Below are positions 26,446 through 35,408 of a stretch of DNA of 64,000 nt, piece by piece (within the stretch, counting starts at the first letter, position 1; every line of letters starts with the position of its first letter). The stretch is taken from assembly GCA_017616655.1 (NCBI GenBank), contig JAFZXU010000061.1:62001-126000 (forward strand). Direction: 5' to 3'. A program made the position numbers and the translations under genes. The notes under the pieces were generated by a model. It had not been told where the DNA came from. It did no database searches and worked only from the letters and a program-made list of their open reading frames with translations. The stretch is from Bacteroidales bacterium (GTDB lineage Bacteria; Bacteroidota; Bacteroidia; Bacteroidales; UBA932).

Positions 26446-29400
26446 ATGAAACGTACTATCATTTTCTTCTGTGCGATGTTGCTGACCGCTTTCAGCGCAT
26501 CCGCACAAATCAAAGTGACGGGCGTCATCACGGATGCAAAGAATGGAGAACCCATTCCTTTCGCAAGTGTCGTGGTGAAGAATACCACCACCGGTACGGC
26601 GGCGGATGCGGACGGTAATTATGCCATCACCGTGCCCAATGCCGCTTCGGTTCTGGTATTCTCTTCCGTCGGCTATCTGACACAGGAAGTCGAGAATGCC
26701 GGCCGCTCGGTCATTAACGTATTGTTGGCAACCGATGCCCAATCGATCGACGAGACGATTGTCGTGGCATACGGTACCGTAAAGAAATCATCGTATACCG
26801 GTTCCGCTAGCGTCGTAAGCGACGAAGTGATGTCGGAGCGCCCCTACGCTTCCTTCACCGATGCGCTCACCTCCAATATGCCGGGTATCATGTCGTATGG
26901 CGGCTCACAGCCCGGTGCGATGCCTAATATCCGAATCAGGGGTTTCGGTTCGATGAACGCTTCGCTTGCTCCGCTCTATGTGATTGACGGTATCGCGGTC
27001 GATATGTCAGATCTTGCCAACCTCGGCAACCACTCCGTCAGCCCCTTGACGAGCCTCAATCCTAACGACATCGAGTCGATCACCGTGTTGAAGGACGCTG
27101 CTTCTGCAGCGCTGTACGGCTCCCGTGCCGCAAACGGTGTGATTCTTATCACAACCAAGCAGGGCAAATCCGGCAAGCTCAAGGTGGAGGCAAGCATCAC
27201 CACCGGCGTTTCCGACTTCCTTTATAAGCCCGACCTGGTCAATGCTGAAGAGTATGCTGAAATCTGGACAACGGCAAAGATGCACAACGCCATGTACAAC
27301 GACGGCAAGAAGGCCAAGGAGGATCCCTACGGATATGTCGTCAAGATGTATGCCGATCCGGACAAGTACAACAGCTACCTGCAGGCCGCGCGCACCGCGT
27401 TCAACAAGAAGTATACCCAGGGTGGAGTGGTTTATGATTACTGGGGTGACACCAAGGACAAGTTCTGCGACACCAACTGGGCAGACGTGTCAACCCGCAT
27501 GGGTACCACCCAGAAATACAACCTCTCACTCTCGGGCGGAACCGACAAGGTTACCTATTTCGTATCGGGAGAGTACTATAACCTCGAAAGCCCGATGAAG
27601 AACACCGGTATGGAGCGCATCAGCGCCCGTTCGAACATCGTTTCCAAGCAGAGCAAGCTCTTCTGGTTCGGAATGAACATGAACTTCTCTTACAATACCC
27701 TTACCGGACCTCAGAGCGGTAATATGTATGCAAACCCCTGGCGTGTGGCAATGCAGCTTCCCCCGACAATCCCCGCAAAGAATGAAGACGGTTCGTGGAA
27801 CGTAAGCTTTACCGAAATGTCGGGTTACAACCCTGCCCAGATTCTGGAAAATGCAACGTTCAACGATGTCATCCATCATATCACCGTCACCCCCTGGGTC
27901 CAGCTCAATCTTGCTCCGGGCCTTACTCTGAAAGAAACCGTAAGCTATGACGCCCGTATCGTCAACGAGGTTCGCTGGTACCCCCCGGGAGTGGCCGCAG
28001 GAAAGAACAACAACGGTATCTATTATCAGTGGATTACGACCCGCGCCCGTTCCACCTCTTCGACGGTCCTGAATTACACCAAGAAACTTGGCCTTCACAA
28101 TATCGGCGCAATGGTAGCCTGGGAGGCGGAGAATCAGACTACGAACTACGTTGGAGGATCGATAACCCAGTACCAGACCCCTTATACCCCTTCGATCAAC
28201 GCCGGAACCCTGATTACCGCATTCAACGGCAACCACACCGACGAGGGACTTCTCTCGCTGGTCAGCAAGTTTGATTACAACTTCGCAGAAAAGTACTTCC
28301 TCTCCGCATCCTATCGCCGTGACGGTTCGTCCCGTTTCGCTCCCGGTCACCGCTGGGGCGGATTCTACTCCGTTTCCGGCGCTTGGCGCTTCACCAGGGA
28401 GGAATTCATGAAAGATGCTTCATCCTGGCTCACCGAAGGTAAGCTTCGTGCAAGCTACGGTACCAGCGGTACCCGCCCGGGCGGTCTTTACGACTATTCA
28501 GGCGGTTATTCATTCGGATCCGACTACTACGGCATTTCCGGAGCAAACATCGACAATGTAGAGAACTACAACCTGAGCTGGGAGAAGAACCGTATCTTCG
28601 ACATCGGTCTCGACCTGTCGTTCTGGAACGGCCGCGTCACTTTGGAGGCCGACTGGTACGACCGCAAGTCCGACAGCCTGCTCATCGACCAGGAACTCTC
28701 CAGGACCACCGGTTTCTCCACCGCTACCGTGAATCTCGGCAAGCTCGGCAACAAGGGCTTCGAGGTCGCCCTCGGCGGATATATCATTGAGACGAAGAAC
28801 TTCTCATGGGATGCGAAGCTCAACCTGACCTATCTCCAGAACAAGCTCCTCGAATATCCTGCCGACGACGTAGGAACCTATACCATCACCCGCGAAGGCG
28901 AACCTCTCCACACCTGGTATCTGCCGGAGTGGGCGGGCGTAGATCCCAACACCGGAGAACCCCAGTGGTACAAGGTCGACGACAAGACAGGCGAGAAGAC
29001 CATCGTCAAGAACTATGCGGATGCAACCCGTCAGATCCTTGGCAATTACAATCCCAAATGGTCGGGCGGTCTGAGCACCACCATCTCGTTCTACAACTTC
29101 GAACTGAGCGCACTCGCAGGCTTCGGCTGGGGATTCAAGGTATTCGACTATGCCGGCCCCGTCAGCTGGGATGACGACGGTAACAGCGCCACCATCACCC
29201 ACGAGCGCAGAATGCTCGACTACTGGACCCCCAACAACACCTCCGGTACAAGGCCGCTGCTCCTGCAGTCCGTCAAGAACGGCTCCAACTACTCCTCCCG
29301 TTATATCTATGACGGAGACTATCTGAAGCTCAAGAACCTCAAACTTGCCTACAACGTTCCTTCAAAGGCTTGCCAGGCAATCAGGCTGAGGGGTCTTACC

Positions 29401-29538
29401 GTATATGTTCAGGCTGAGAACCTCTTCCTCCTGAACGCTCTTAATTTCGACCCTGAGGTTACCACCGCCGGCGGCCGCTATGCTTATACCTGGGCACCGC
29501 AGCGTACCTATATCCTGGGCTTGAATCTTAACTTTTAA
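26446..29538 (+). CDS. SusC-like TonB-dependent outer-membrane transporter 2
   Basis: This is a second SusC-family transporter of 1030 residues, with signal peptide ending ASAQ, a carboxypeptidase-regulatory-like domain (IKVTGVITDAKNGEPIPFAS), TonB-box-like IDETIVVAYG, plug motifs (MPNIRIRGFGSMNASLAPLY, DIESITVLKDAASAALYGSR) and the C-terminal barrel strand TYILGLNLNF. The first 115 residues are strongly similar to SusC 1 (both contain GTAADADG and SVLVFSS in the same context) while the plugs and barrels diverge, so the two probably take different substrates. It is paired with the SusD gene 12 nt downstream. Confidence 0.95.
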   Translation: MKRTIIFFCAMLLTAFSASAQIKVTGVITDAKNGEPIPFASVVVKNTTTGTAADADGNYAITVPNAASVLVFSSVGYLTQEVENAGRSVINVLLATDAQSIDETIVVAYGTVKKSSYTGSASVVSDEVMSERPYASFTDALTSNMPGIMSYGGSQPGAMPNIRIRGFGSMNASLAPLYVIDGIAVDMSDLANLGNHSVSPLTSLNPNDIESITVLKDAASAALYGSRAANGVILITTKQGKSGKLKVEASITTGVSDFLYKPDLVNAEEYAEIWTTAKMHNAMYNDGKKAKEDPYGYVVKMYADPDKYNSYLQAARTAFNKKYTQGGVVYDYWGDTKDKFCDTNWADVSTRMGTTQKYNLSLSGGTDKVTYFVSGEYYNLESPMKNTGMERISARSNIVSKQSKLFWFGMNMNFSYNTLTGPQSGNMYANPWRVAMQLPPTIPAKNEDGSWNVSFTEMSGYNPAQILENATFNDVIHHITVTPWVQLNLAPGLTLKETVSYDARIVNEVRWYPPGVAAGKNNNGIYYQWITTRARSTSSTVLNYTKKLGLHNIGAMVAWEAENQTTNYVGGSITQYQTPYTPSINAGTLITAFNGNHTDEGLLSLVSKFDYNFAEKYFLSASYRRDGSSRFAPGHRWGGFYSVSGAWRFTREEFMKDASSWLTEGKLRASYGTSGTRPGGLYDYSGGYSFGSDYYGISGANIDNVENYNLSWEKNRIFDIGLDLSFWNGRVTLEADWYDRKSDSLLIDQELSRTTGFSTATVNLGKLGNKGFEVALGGYIIETKNFSWDAKLNLTYLQNKLLEYPADDVGTYTITREGEPLHTWYLPEWAGVDPNTGEPQWYKVDDKTGEKTIVKNYADATRQILGNYNPKWSGGLSTTISFYNFELSALAGFGWGFKVFDYAGPVSWDDDGNSATITHERRMLDYWTPNNTSGTRPLLLQSVKNGSNYSSRYIYDGDYLKLKNLKLAYNVPSKACQAIRLRGLTVYVQAENLFLLNALNFDPEVTTAGGRYAYTWAPQRTYILGLNLNF

Positions 29539-29550
29539 CCGATTGAAGAG

Positions 29551-31101
29551 ATGAAAAAGAAATATATTATCGCGCTTGTCGCATTATTGGCCGTAACAGC
29601 GACATCCTGTACTGATTTCCTGGACAGAAGTTCGGCAATACAGGTTACGGCAGAATCTCTCTTCGAGAGCGAAGCTTCTGCTAATGCAGCCCTTATGGGC
29701 GTCTATGACGGCATCACCATCGGCAACTTCTGCGCCCGCAACACCATGATCCGCCAGGATCTCAAGGGTCCGGACTATATGCTGTACCATAACGGCGGCG
29801 GCCAGTATCTGACAGTTGAGTATTCATACAGGGAGAGTTCCGCCACCTACGGAAACGCCGGTGAAATCTGGCTTCCCGGATTTGAAATCATCAAGGATGC
29901 GAACAACTTCATCGCCAATGCCGCAAACCTTGAGCAGACCGCCAAGGTCAAGGATATGATCGCCCAGGCAAAAGTCTGCAAGGCGTATGCATATCTCGAA
30001 CTCACAAAGACATTCTGCTATCCTCCCGCAATAGTCAAACTGGACAGCAGGTACGACCTCGGACTTCCCCTTATGAAGACCAGGGAAGACAACCTCGAGG
30101 CTGTCGTCAATCCTCCCCGCCGTGCTACCCTGACCGAAACCATGACCTATATCAAGCAGCTTCTGACCGAGGCTCTTCCCGATATCGACGCATCCCGCAA
30201 GGATGTAGGTTTCTGGACGGTATATGGCGTAAAGGGTATGCTCGCCCGCGTATGCCTCTATATGGAAGAGTGGCAGAATGCACTGAATTATGCACAGGAG
30301 GCTGCTGCCGGAGGTTCCTTCATTCCTTACGGCCAGTATGTGGAAAAGGTGAATGAGAAGAACCAGTCAGAGTCCCTCTTCGAGATGCAGTTCAACATCA
30401 ACGACCACAACTCCGACCGTATGCCCGGCTATGTCTATAATATGACGATGGGTTCCAACGGCCGCAGGAGCGGCACCGAGAGCAAGGGTTACGGTGACGG
30501 CGGCGTAAGCGACACCTTCCTTGCACTTCTCGACGAGAACCCCAAGGATATCCGTCACGGACTCCTCCACGAGGACAAGTCATCGACCTGCCCCGCGGAC
30601 GTTCCCCTCTCAGAGTGCAAGCAGGGTGTTAACGGATACTCCGCACGCTTCTACTACAAGTTCATCGGCGGCCAGGAGGGAAGCCCTCACGTACACAACA
30701 TTCCCGCAGTCAAGGTTCCGGAAATGTGCCTTATAGCAGCGGAAGCCAATGCTGAACTGGGTCACGACGGTGACGCCCTGACCTGGCTCAACAAGGTGTA
30801 CGAGGCCCGCACGACCGACAAACTCTCCGGACTCTCCGGAGCAAACCTCAAGACCGCGATTTTCAACGAGCGCCGCAGGGAGCTCATTATGGAAGGCTTC
30901 GCAATCTGGGATTTCCTCAGGAAGGGACGCGCTTTCTCCCGCGACAACTCCCATCCCGCATATGTTGCGATCGATCCCGTGAACGGCCGCGATGCAGCGG
31001 ATTTCCACAAAGTGGTGGCTCCTATTCCCATCACCGAGATGGACGCCAATCCCAATATGCGTGACCAGCAGAACTACGGTTACGAGGCTTATCATAACTA
31101 A
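29551..31101 (+). CDS. SusD-like surface lipoprotein 2
   Basis: This 516-residue SusD-family lipoprotein has lipobox TATSC (Cys20), N-terminal FLDRSSAIQVTAESLFESEA, a TPR-type helix pair (MIAQAKVCKAYAYLELTKTF) and a C-terminal SusD region (AIFNERRRELIMEGFAIWDF, then PIPITEMDANPNM). It forms the lid of SusC 2. It shows little direct similarity to SusD 1 outside family motifs, in line with a distinct substrate. The transcript ends at the terminator at 31126. Confidence 0.95.
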   Translation: MKKKYIIALVALLAVTATSCTDFLDRSSAIQVTAESLFESEASANAALMGVYDGITIGNFCARNTMIRQDLKGPDYMLYHNGGGQYLTVEYSYRESSATYGNAGEIWLPGFEIIKDANNFIANAANLEQTAKVKDMIAQAKVCKAYAYLELTKTFCYPPAIVKLDSRYDLGLPLMKTREDNLEAVVNPPRRATLTETMTYIKQLLTEALPDIDASRKDVGFWTVYGVKGMLARVCLYMEEWQNALNYAQEAAAGGSFIPYGQYVEKVNEKNQSESLFEMQFNINDHNSDRMPGYVYNMTMGSNGRRSGTESKGYGDGGVSDTFLALLDENPKDIRHGLLHEDKSSTCPADVPLSECKQGVNGYSARFYYKFIGGQEGSPHVHNIPAVKVPEMCLIAAEANAELGHDGDALTWLNKVYEARTTDKLSGLSGANLKTAIFNERRRELIMEGFAIWDFLRKGRAFSRDNSHPAYVAIDPVNGRDAADFHKVVAPIPITEMDANPNMRDQQNYGYEAYHN

Positions 31102-31125
31102 GAGCTGACCAATACTGTTAAAAAG

Positions 31126-31157
31126 GGCTCCCGATTTTTTCGGGAGTCTTTTTTTTT
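31126..31157 (+). terminator. Intrinsic terminator after second SusCD pair
   Basis: GGCTCCCG (31126-31133) pairs with CGGGAGTC (31141-31148), one G-U pair, followed by a T-run of about nine. Confidence 0.8.
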
Positions 31158-31158
31158 C

Positions 31159-31166
31159 TAAATTTG
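31159..31166 (+). promoter_or_regulatory. -7 box for the BPL_N/S12 operon
   Basis: TAAATTTG matches TAnnTTTG directly after the terminator. Predicted start near 31173, about 34 nt before the ATG at 31207. Confidence 0.45.
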
Positions 31167-31206
31167 AGGGATTATTGCCCTTAAGCTAAACCATTAATTA
31201 ACAGAT

Positions 31207-32565
31207 ATGAAAAAACTCTTCTCCCTGGCCCTTGCGGCGCTTACCTTCATCGCGGCGCAGGACATCTGCAGCGCACAGTACTACAAAGACCTCTTCCAGG
31301 ACAGCGGAATCAACCTGACCTCACGCCAGGACCTTCCCGCAGCCCGTTTCCTCGGTATCTCCTACGAGACCTACTACTCCGCAAAACATAACCCGATGGA
31401 GCTTTCCGTCAAGGATACCATCGAGCAGACCGCCCTTATGGTGGGCTCGACCATCGACGAGAACGGCGTGCTCCTATATCCTGACGGCGCACCGCGCTTC
31501 AAGATGATCTACGTCAACGGCGGCCGCGCAACCAAGCACGGCAACTCCCTGACCGAGAAGGGCCGCGAGAACATCCGCACATTCGTGGCCAACGGCGGCT
31601 CGCTGGTGGGCAGCTGCGCAGGTTCCTTCATCGCTTCTGCCGGCAACGAGGACTTCAAGGTCGATCCCGGCTCCGAAGGCAAGACCGGCAAGATTACCCG
31701 CAATAATGACGGTAAGGTCAAAAAAGAGTATTTCGGAGTCTATCCCGGCCGTACCATCAGCACAGACGACCTGAACCAGGAGTACACCGGAATGCAGGTC
31801 GAGAAGAAGAGCCCGCTGCTCAAATACTATAACTTCGGCGGTGACATGTATATCGACAGCGTCTATCACAATGGCGGAAGCTGGATTGCAGAGGATCCCT
31901 ACACCCTCGTACCCGGCACCGAAATCCTCCTCCGTTACGACTACGACAAGACCAAGGAGCAGGCCCGCATCGACCGCGGTTCCTTCCCCATCTCCGGCAA
32001 GGTAAGCTGCTGGGCCTACAAGAAGGACGGCAAGACCGGCCGCGTGGTGCTTATCGGTTCGCATCCTGAGGGCGTTACCGAAGGAGACCGCCTCGAACTC
32101 ACCGCAGCCATGTTCCAATATGCGATGGACGGCGTCGGAAGGCCCGAAATAAAGGGCGAACTGAAGAACGGAGAGACCCGCAGGATGGTCAAGTCGACGG
32201 CTGAGAACGACCCCGCATTCACCCGTATCGGCGACAAGCAGTACCACCACTTCAATGTAGTGATTCCCAAGAACGCCAAGAATATCAAGGTGGTTCTCGA
32301 GAGCCCCTACAAGAAGGATGACCTCTACCTGACTATGACGAAGAATGACTTCGCATTCCTTGCAAACGCACGCTACCACGACATCACCCTCGGCTGCGAC
32401 AAGGATATGAAGTTCGACAAGCTCGAGGCCGGAATGTGGTTCATCGGAGTCCACTGCGCAACTACGGTCGATACCGTTCCCACCGACTACGGAGTGGCTT
32501 ATACCGGCCATCTCGAGGTGCTCAACGGCGTACCTTATACCATTACGATTTCGTGGGATGAGTAG
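31207..32565 (+). CDS. Secreted amidotransferase-fold (BPL_N-type) protein 1 with PPC-like domain
   Basis: This is a 452-residue exported protein with signal peptide ending CSAQ. Residues about 25-310 resemble the class-I glutamine-amidotransferase-like BPL_N domain (named after the N-terminal domain of eukaryotic biotin-protein ligase). The nucleophile elbow GSLVGSCAGSF has Cys137, and GSHPEG gives His286 and Glu288, so a Cys-His-Glu triad is present. LLYPDGAPRFKMIYVNGG is a family block. Residues about 330-450 are a beta-rich domain like bacterial pre-peptidase C-terminal (PPC) domains (YHHFNVVIPKNAKNIKVVLE, DDLYLTMTKND). No biotin-ligase domain is present. First of four genes in an operon and one of five paralogues here. 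The reaction is unknown; an exported amidase or peptidase is my inference. Confidence 0.82.
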   Translation: MKKLFSLALAALTFIAAQDICSAQYYKDLFQDSGINLTSRQDLPAARFLGISYETYYSAKHNPMELSVKDTIEQTALMVGSTIDENGVLLYPDGAPRFKMIYVNGGRATKHGNSLTEKGRENIRTFVANGGSLVGSCAGSFIASAGNEDFKVDPGSEGKTGKITRNNDGKVKKEYFGVYPGRTISTDDLNQEYTGMQVEKKSPLLKYYNFGGDMYIDSVYHNGGSWIAEDPYTLVPGTEILLRYDYDKTKEQARIDRGSFPISGKVSCWAYKKDGKTGRVVLIGSHPEGVTEGDRLELTAAMFQYAMDGVGRPEIKGELKNGETRRMVKSTAENDPAFTRIGDKQYHHFNVVIPKNAKNIKVVLESPYKKDDLYLTMTKNDFAFLANARYHDITLGCDKDMKFDKLEAGMWFIGVHCATTVDTVPTDYGVAYTGHLEVLNGVPYTITISWDE

Positions 32566-33874
32566 GACGCGGTCCATACTCTTGATTATAGCCCTGATGC
32601 TTCTTGCGCCGGTCCTGATTCCGGCGCAGGAGGCCTCTGCGCCCACAAAACGCACCCCGGGATTCTACAAGGATCTCTACATGGACAGCGGAATCAACCT
32701 TACCTCCCGCAAGCGGCTCTATGCCGCGGAGGCGCTCGGGTTGTCCATGGAGGTCTATTATTCGGCCCCCCACGGCAACGGAGGCACCCTTTCTGCCAAG
32801 GATACGGCGGAGCAGGCTGCGCGCTTCGCAGGCTGCGAAACCGATGAAAACGGCGTACTGCTCTATCCCGACGGCGCTCCCCGCTTCCGCGCCATCTATG
32901 TAAACGGCGGCCACGCAAAACATCACGGCCTCTCCCTGACCAAACAGGGAGTCGAGCACGTGCGCCAGTTCGTGGCGGCCGGCGGCAGTTATGTCGGTTC
33001 CTGCGCGGGAGCCTTCATCAGCTCGCAGGGCAGCGTCCACGACGAGAAGCCGATTCCGCACTATTTCCAGGTCTATCCCGGCGTGGTCCACAATACGTGG
33101 CTCAGCGATGCCTGGACGGGAATCCGGCTGGAGAAAAACTCTCCGCTTCTGCAGTACGATGACTTCGGCGGGGATATGTATGTGGACAGCGTGCGTCACA
33201 ACGGCGGCTGTTTCGCCTCCACCGCCAAGGGTGAGATGCCCTCCGGAACAGAGATACTTGCCCGTTTCGAATATGACGACTCGCAGCGCCCCGGCAAGCA
33301 GAAGATCGACGGCGAACCGGCCGTATGGGCCTACAAGGACGGCAAGGCGGGCCGGGTGGTCGTGACCGGTTCCCACCCTGAAATCAAGGCGGAGGGTGAG
33401 AATCTGGCCCTTTTCCGCTCCATGCTGCAATATGCCCTCGACGGATGCGGAACTCTGAAGGTGAAGGGTGAACTCAAGAAGGGGGAGATCCGCTTCATGA
33501 AGAAGCGCATCGGCGACCATGACCCCCAGTTTGCCTGCATCGGCGACCTGCAGTATCACCACTTTACCGTCAATATCCCCGGCAAGGCGCGCAACATCAA
33601 GGTCATCCTGCGCTGCAAGAAGGAGGGTATCGATATGAACCTGATGATGCGCAAGGGGGATTTCGCATTTGCGGACGAGGCAGATTACAAGGACCTTACC
33701 CCGGGCGCAAGCAAGACTCTCGCCTTTGATTCCCTGCCCGGCGGAGTATGGTATATCGGAGTCGAATGCGCCACTACGGTCGAGGCCGTCGAAACGGATT
33801 GCGGCGTGGAATATACCGGGAATCTGGAGGTTCTCAACGGCATTCCCTATTCGATTCAGGTGACCTGGGACTGA
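32558..33874 (+). CDS. Secreted amidotransferase-fold (BPL_N-type) protein 2 with PPC-like domain
   Basis: This 438-residue paralogue overlaps the previous gene by 8 nt. It has a signal peptide (MSRTRSILLIIALMLLAPVL, cut near IPAQ), a shared opening GFYKDLYMDSGINLTSR, nucleophile elbow GSYVGSCAGAF with Cys149, and GSHPEI giving His273 and Glu275. The C-terminal PPC-like domain (YHHFTVNIPGKARNIKVIL) ends in EVLNGIPYSIQVTWD, matching the other copies. It has no N-terminal fimbrillin-like domain. It precedes the S12 hydrolase by 4 nt. Divergence from copy 1 through the whole length argues for an old rather than recent duplication. Confidence 0.82.
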   Translation: MSRTRSILLIIALMLLAPVLIPAQEASAPTKRTPGFYKDLYMDSGINLTSRKRLYAAEALGLSMEVYYSAPHGNGGTLSAKDTAEQAARFAGCETDENGVLLYPDGAPRFRAIYVNGGHAKHHGLSLTKQGVEHVRQFVAAGGSYVGSCAGAFISSQGSVHDEKPIPHYFQVYPGVVHNTWLSDAWTGIRLEKNSPLLQYDDFGGDMYVDSVRHNGGCFASTAKGEMPSGTEILARFEYDDSQRPGKQKIDGEPAVWAYKDGKAGRVVVTGSHPEIKAEGENLALFRSMLQYALDGCGTLKVKGELKKGEIRFMKKRIGDHDPQFACIGDLQYHHFTVNIPGKARNIKVILRCKKEGIDMNLMMRKGDFAFADEADYKDLTPGASKTLAFDSLPGGVWYIGVECATTVEAVETDCGVEYTGNLEVLNGIPYSIQVTWD

Positions 33875-33878
33875 TGCG

Positions 33879-35405
33879 ATGAAACGGCTCCTCATTACCA
33901 TCCTGCTGTTCTGGGCCGCCGTTGAGGCGGTTCCTGCCCAGTCATCGCCTGCGGTCCAGTCGCGCGATTCTATCTACGACAATATCGATGCCTACGCCCG
34001 CAAGGTGCGCAGGGACTGGAATATACCCGGTTTCGCGCTTGAGGTGGTGAAGGACGGCGAGGTTGTCCTTGCCAAGGGTTACGGTTACAAATCGCGCGAA
34101 AGGAAGGACCCGGTGGACGCGAACACCGTTTTCCAGATCGGCTCCGTCTCCAAATCCTTCACCGCGGCCCTTATGTCGATGATGGTGGATGAGGGAAAGG
34201 TGCACTGGGAAGACAAAGTTAAGGATGTTCTGCCCGGCTTTTCGCTGCTCGACAAGGGCATAGAGGATGAGGTCGAGGTACGCGACCTTATGACACATAA
34301 ACTCGGCTTCCGCAGCCAGGTGGGTACCTATTTCCCGAATGCTGGCTACGACCGCGACGACGTGATGCAGATGATGTCGCTCGTGGAGCCGGTTTACGGC
34401 CTGCGTGAAGGGCTGACATACAATAACATGGCCTTCCTGTGGGCCATGCGCATAATCGAAAATCTCTCCGGAATGTCGTGGGAGGAGAACCTCCGCCTGC
34501 GAATATTCGAGCCGCTGGGAATGACCACCGCCTCCTGCAACGGGGAGGGTTTCCTCGCCTCGGAAAACAGGGCGGAACAGTACGACGTCTCCCGTGCGAA
34601 GGATTCGGCGAGGGTGGCGCTTATCAAGGGAGAGGGGCGCGCACTCCACTGGCTCGGTGTGGTTGGGCCTGCCGGCGGCATCAACTGCAGCGTGGCGGAT
34701 CTCGCCCGCTGGGCTGAGTTCCACCGCAATATGGGCATTGCGGACGGCACGAGGGTTATCTCCCGTAAGCAGATGGAGTATCTCCATACAGGTCGCGCGA
34801 TAACATCCCAGACGCCCGAAAAGATTACTCTCTACGGCCACTGCTGGTACATAGAACAGAACAACAGATACCGCGTCTATTACCACACCGGCACCACCTG
34901 GGGCCATACCGCCCTCTGCGTCTTTATGCCGGAACTCGGGCTGAGTATCGCCATGCTCTTCAATTCGGAAGTCCCCAACGGGCCCCGTTTCGCGCTGATG
35001 CACAGGATTATAGACCTCTACCGCGGAGATCCCGACAGGGATTACAGCAAGGAGGAGTTCAACAAGTGGATAAAGGGCGGCGGAGGCAGTTCCGCTCCCA
35101 CTGGATTCACGATTCCCTACACCAAGTCGGTTCCCGCCTCTGCGACCCTTACGGGGCGCTATACGAAGGAGGAACCCTTCGGGGATGCCCGCATCACCCT
35201 GGAAAAGGGAAATCTCTACATTACCGTCGGCAAGATGGGGTGGAAGCACCGTCTGCTGCATACCGGCGGCAACAAATACAAGTTTACCTCCGACGGCCAC
35301 TTCTATCCGGTGATTTTCCGGGTGGGGTCCGACGGAAAGGCGAAGGAGTTTGAAATCAACTGGGGAAACGGCGAAAAGTTCGGTCCCTGGACAAAAGCAC
35401 AATAG
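33879..35405 (+). CDS. Exported serine beta-lactamase-fold (S12-like) hydrolase 2
   Basis: This 508-residue protein of the class C beta-lactamase/DD-peptidase superfamily has a signal peptide ending VPAQ. Catalytic motifs are SVSK (Ser89, Lys92), YNN (Tyr181-Asn183) and YYHTGTTWGH for the third motif. A C-terminal beta-rich extension (about 410-508, LTGRYTKEEPFGDARITLEKG) resembles lipocalin-like tails (DUF3471-type) found in such hydrolases. The gene sits 4 nt after BPL_N copy 2 and 3 nt before its own paralogue, so the four genes 31207-36947 form one operon. D-aminopeptidase or esterase activity on the substrate of this operon is plausible but not shown. Confidence 0.9.
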   Translation: MKRLLITILLFWAAVEAVPAQSSPAVQSRDSIYDNIDAYARKVRRDWNIPGFALEVVKDGEVVLAKGYGYKSRERKDPVDANTVFQIGSVSKSFTAALMSMMVDEGKVHWEDKVKDVLPGFSLLDKGIEDEVEVRDLMTHKLGFRSQVGTYFPNAGYDRDDVMQMMSLVEPVYGLREGLTYNNMAFLWAMRIIENLSGMSWEENLRLRIFEPLGMTTASCNGEGFLASENRAEQYDVSRAKDSARVALIKGEGRALHWLGVVGPAGGINCSVADLARWAEFHRNMGIADGTRVISRKQMEYLHTGRAITSQTPEKITLYGHCWYIEQNNRYRVYYHTGTTWGHTALCVFMPELGLSIAMLFNSEVPNGPRFALMHRIIDLYRGDPDRDYSKEEFNKWIKGGGGSSAPTGFTIPYTKSVPASATLTGRYTKEEPFGDARITLEKGNLYITVGKMGWKHRLLHTGGNKYKFTSDGHFYPVIFRVGSDGKAKEFEINWGNGEKFGPWTKAQ

Positions 35406-35408
35406 GCT

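Noticed and set aside
31207..33874. Biotin-protein ligase
   Set aside because: Only the BPL_N-like amidotransferase fold is present; there is no catalytic ligase domain, and the proteins are exported.
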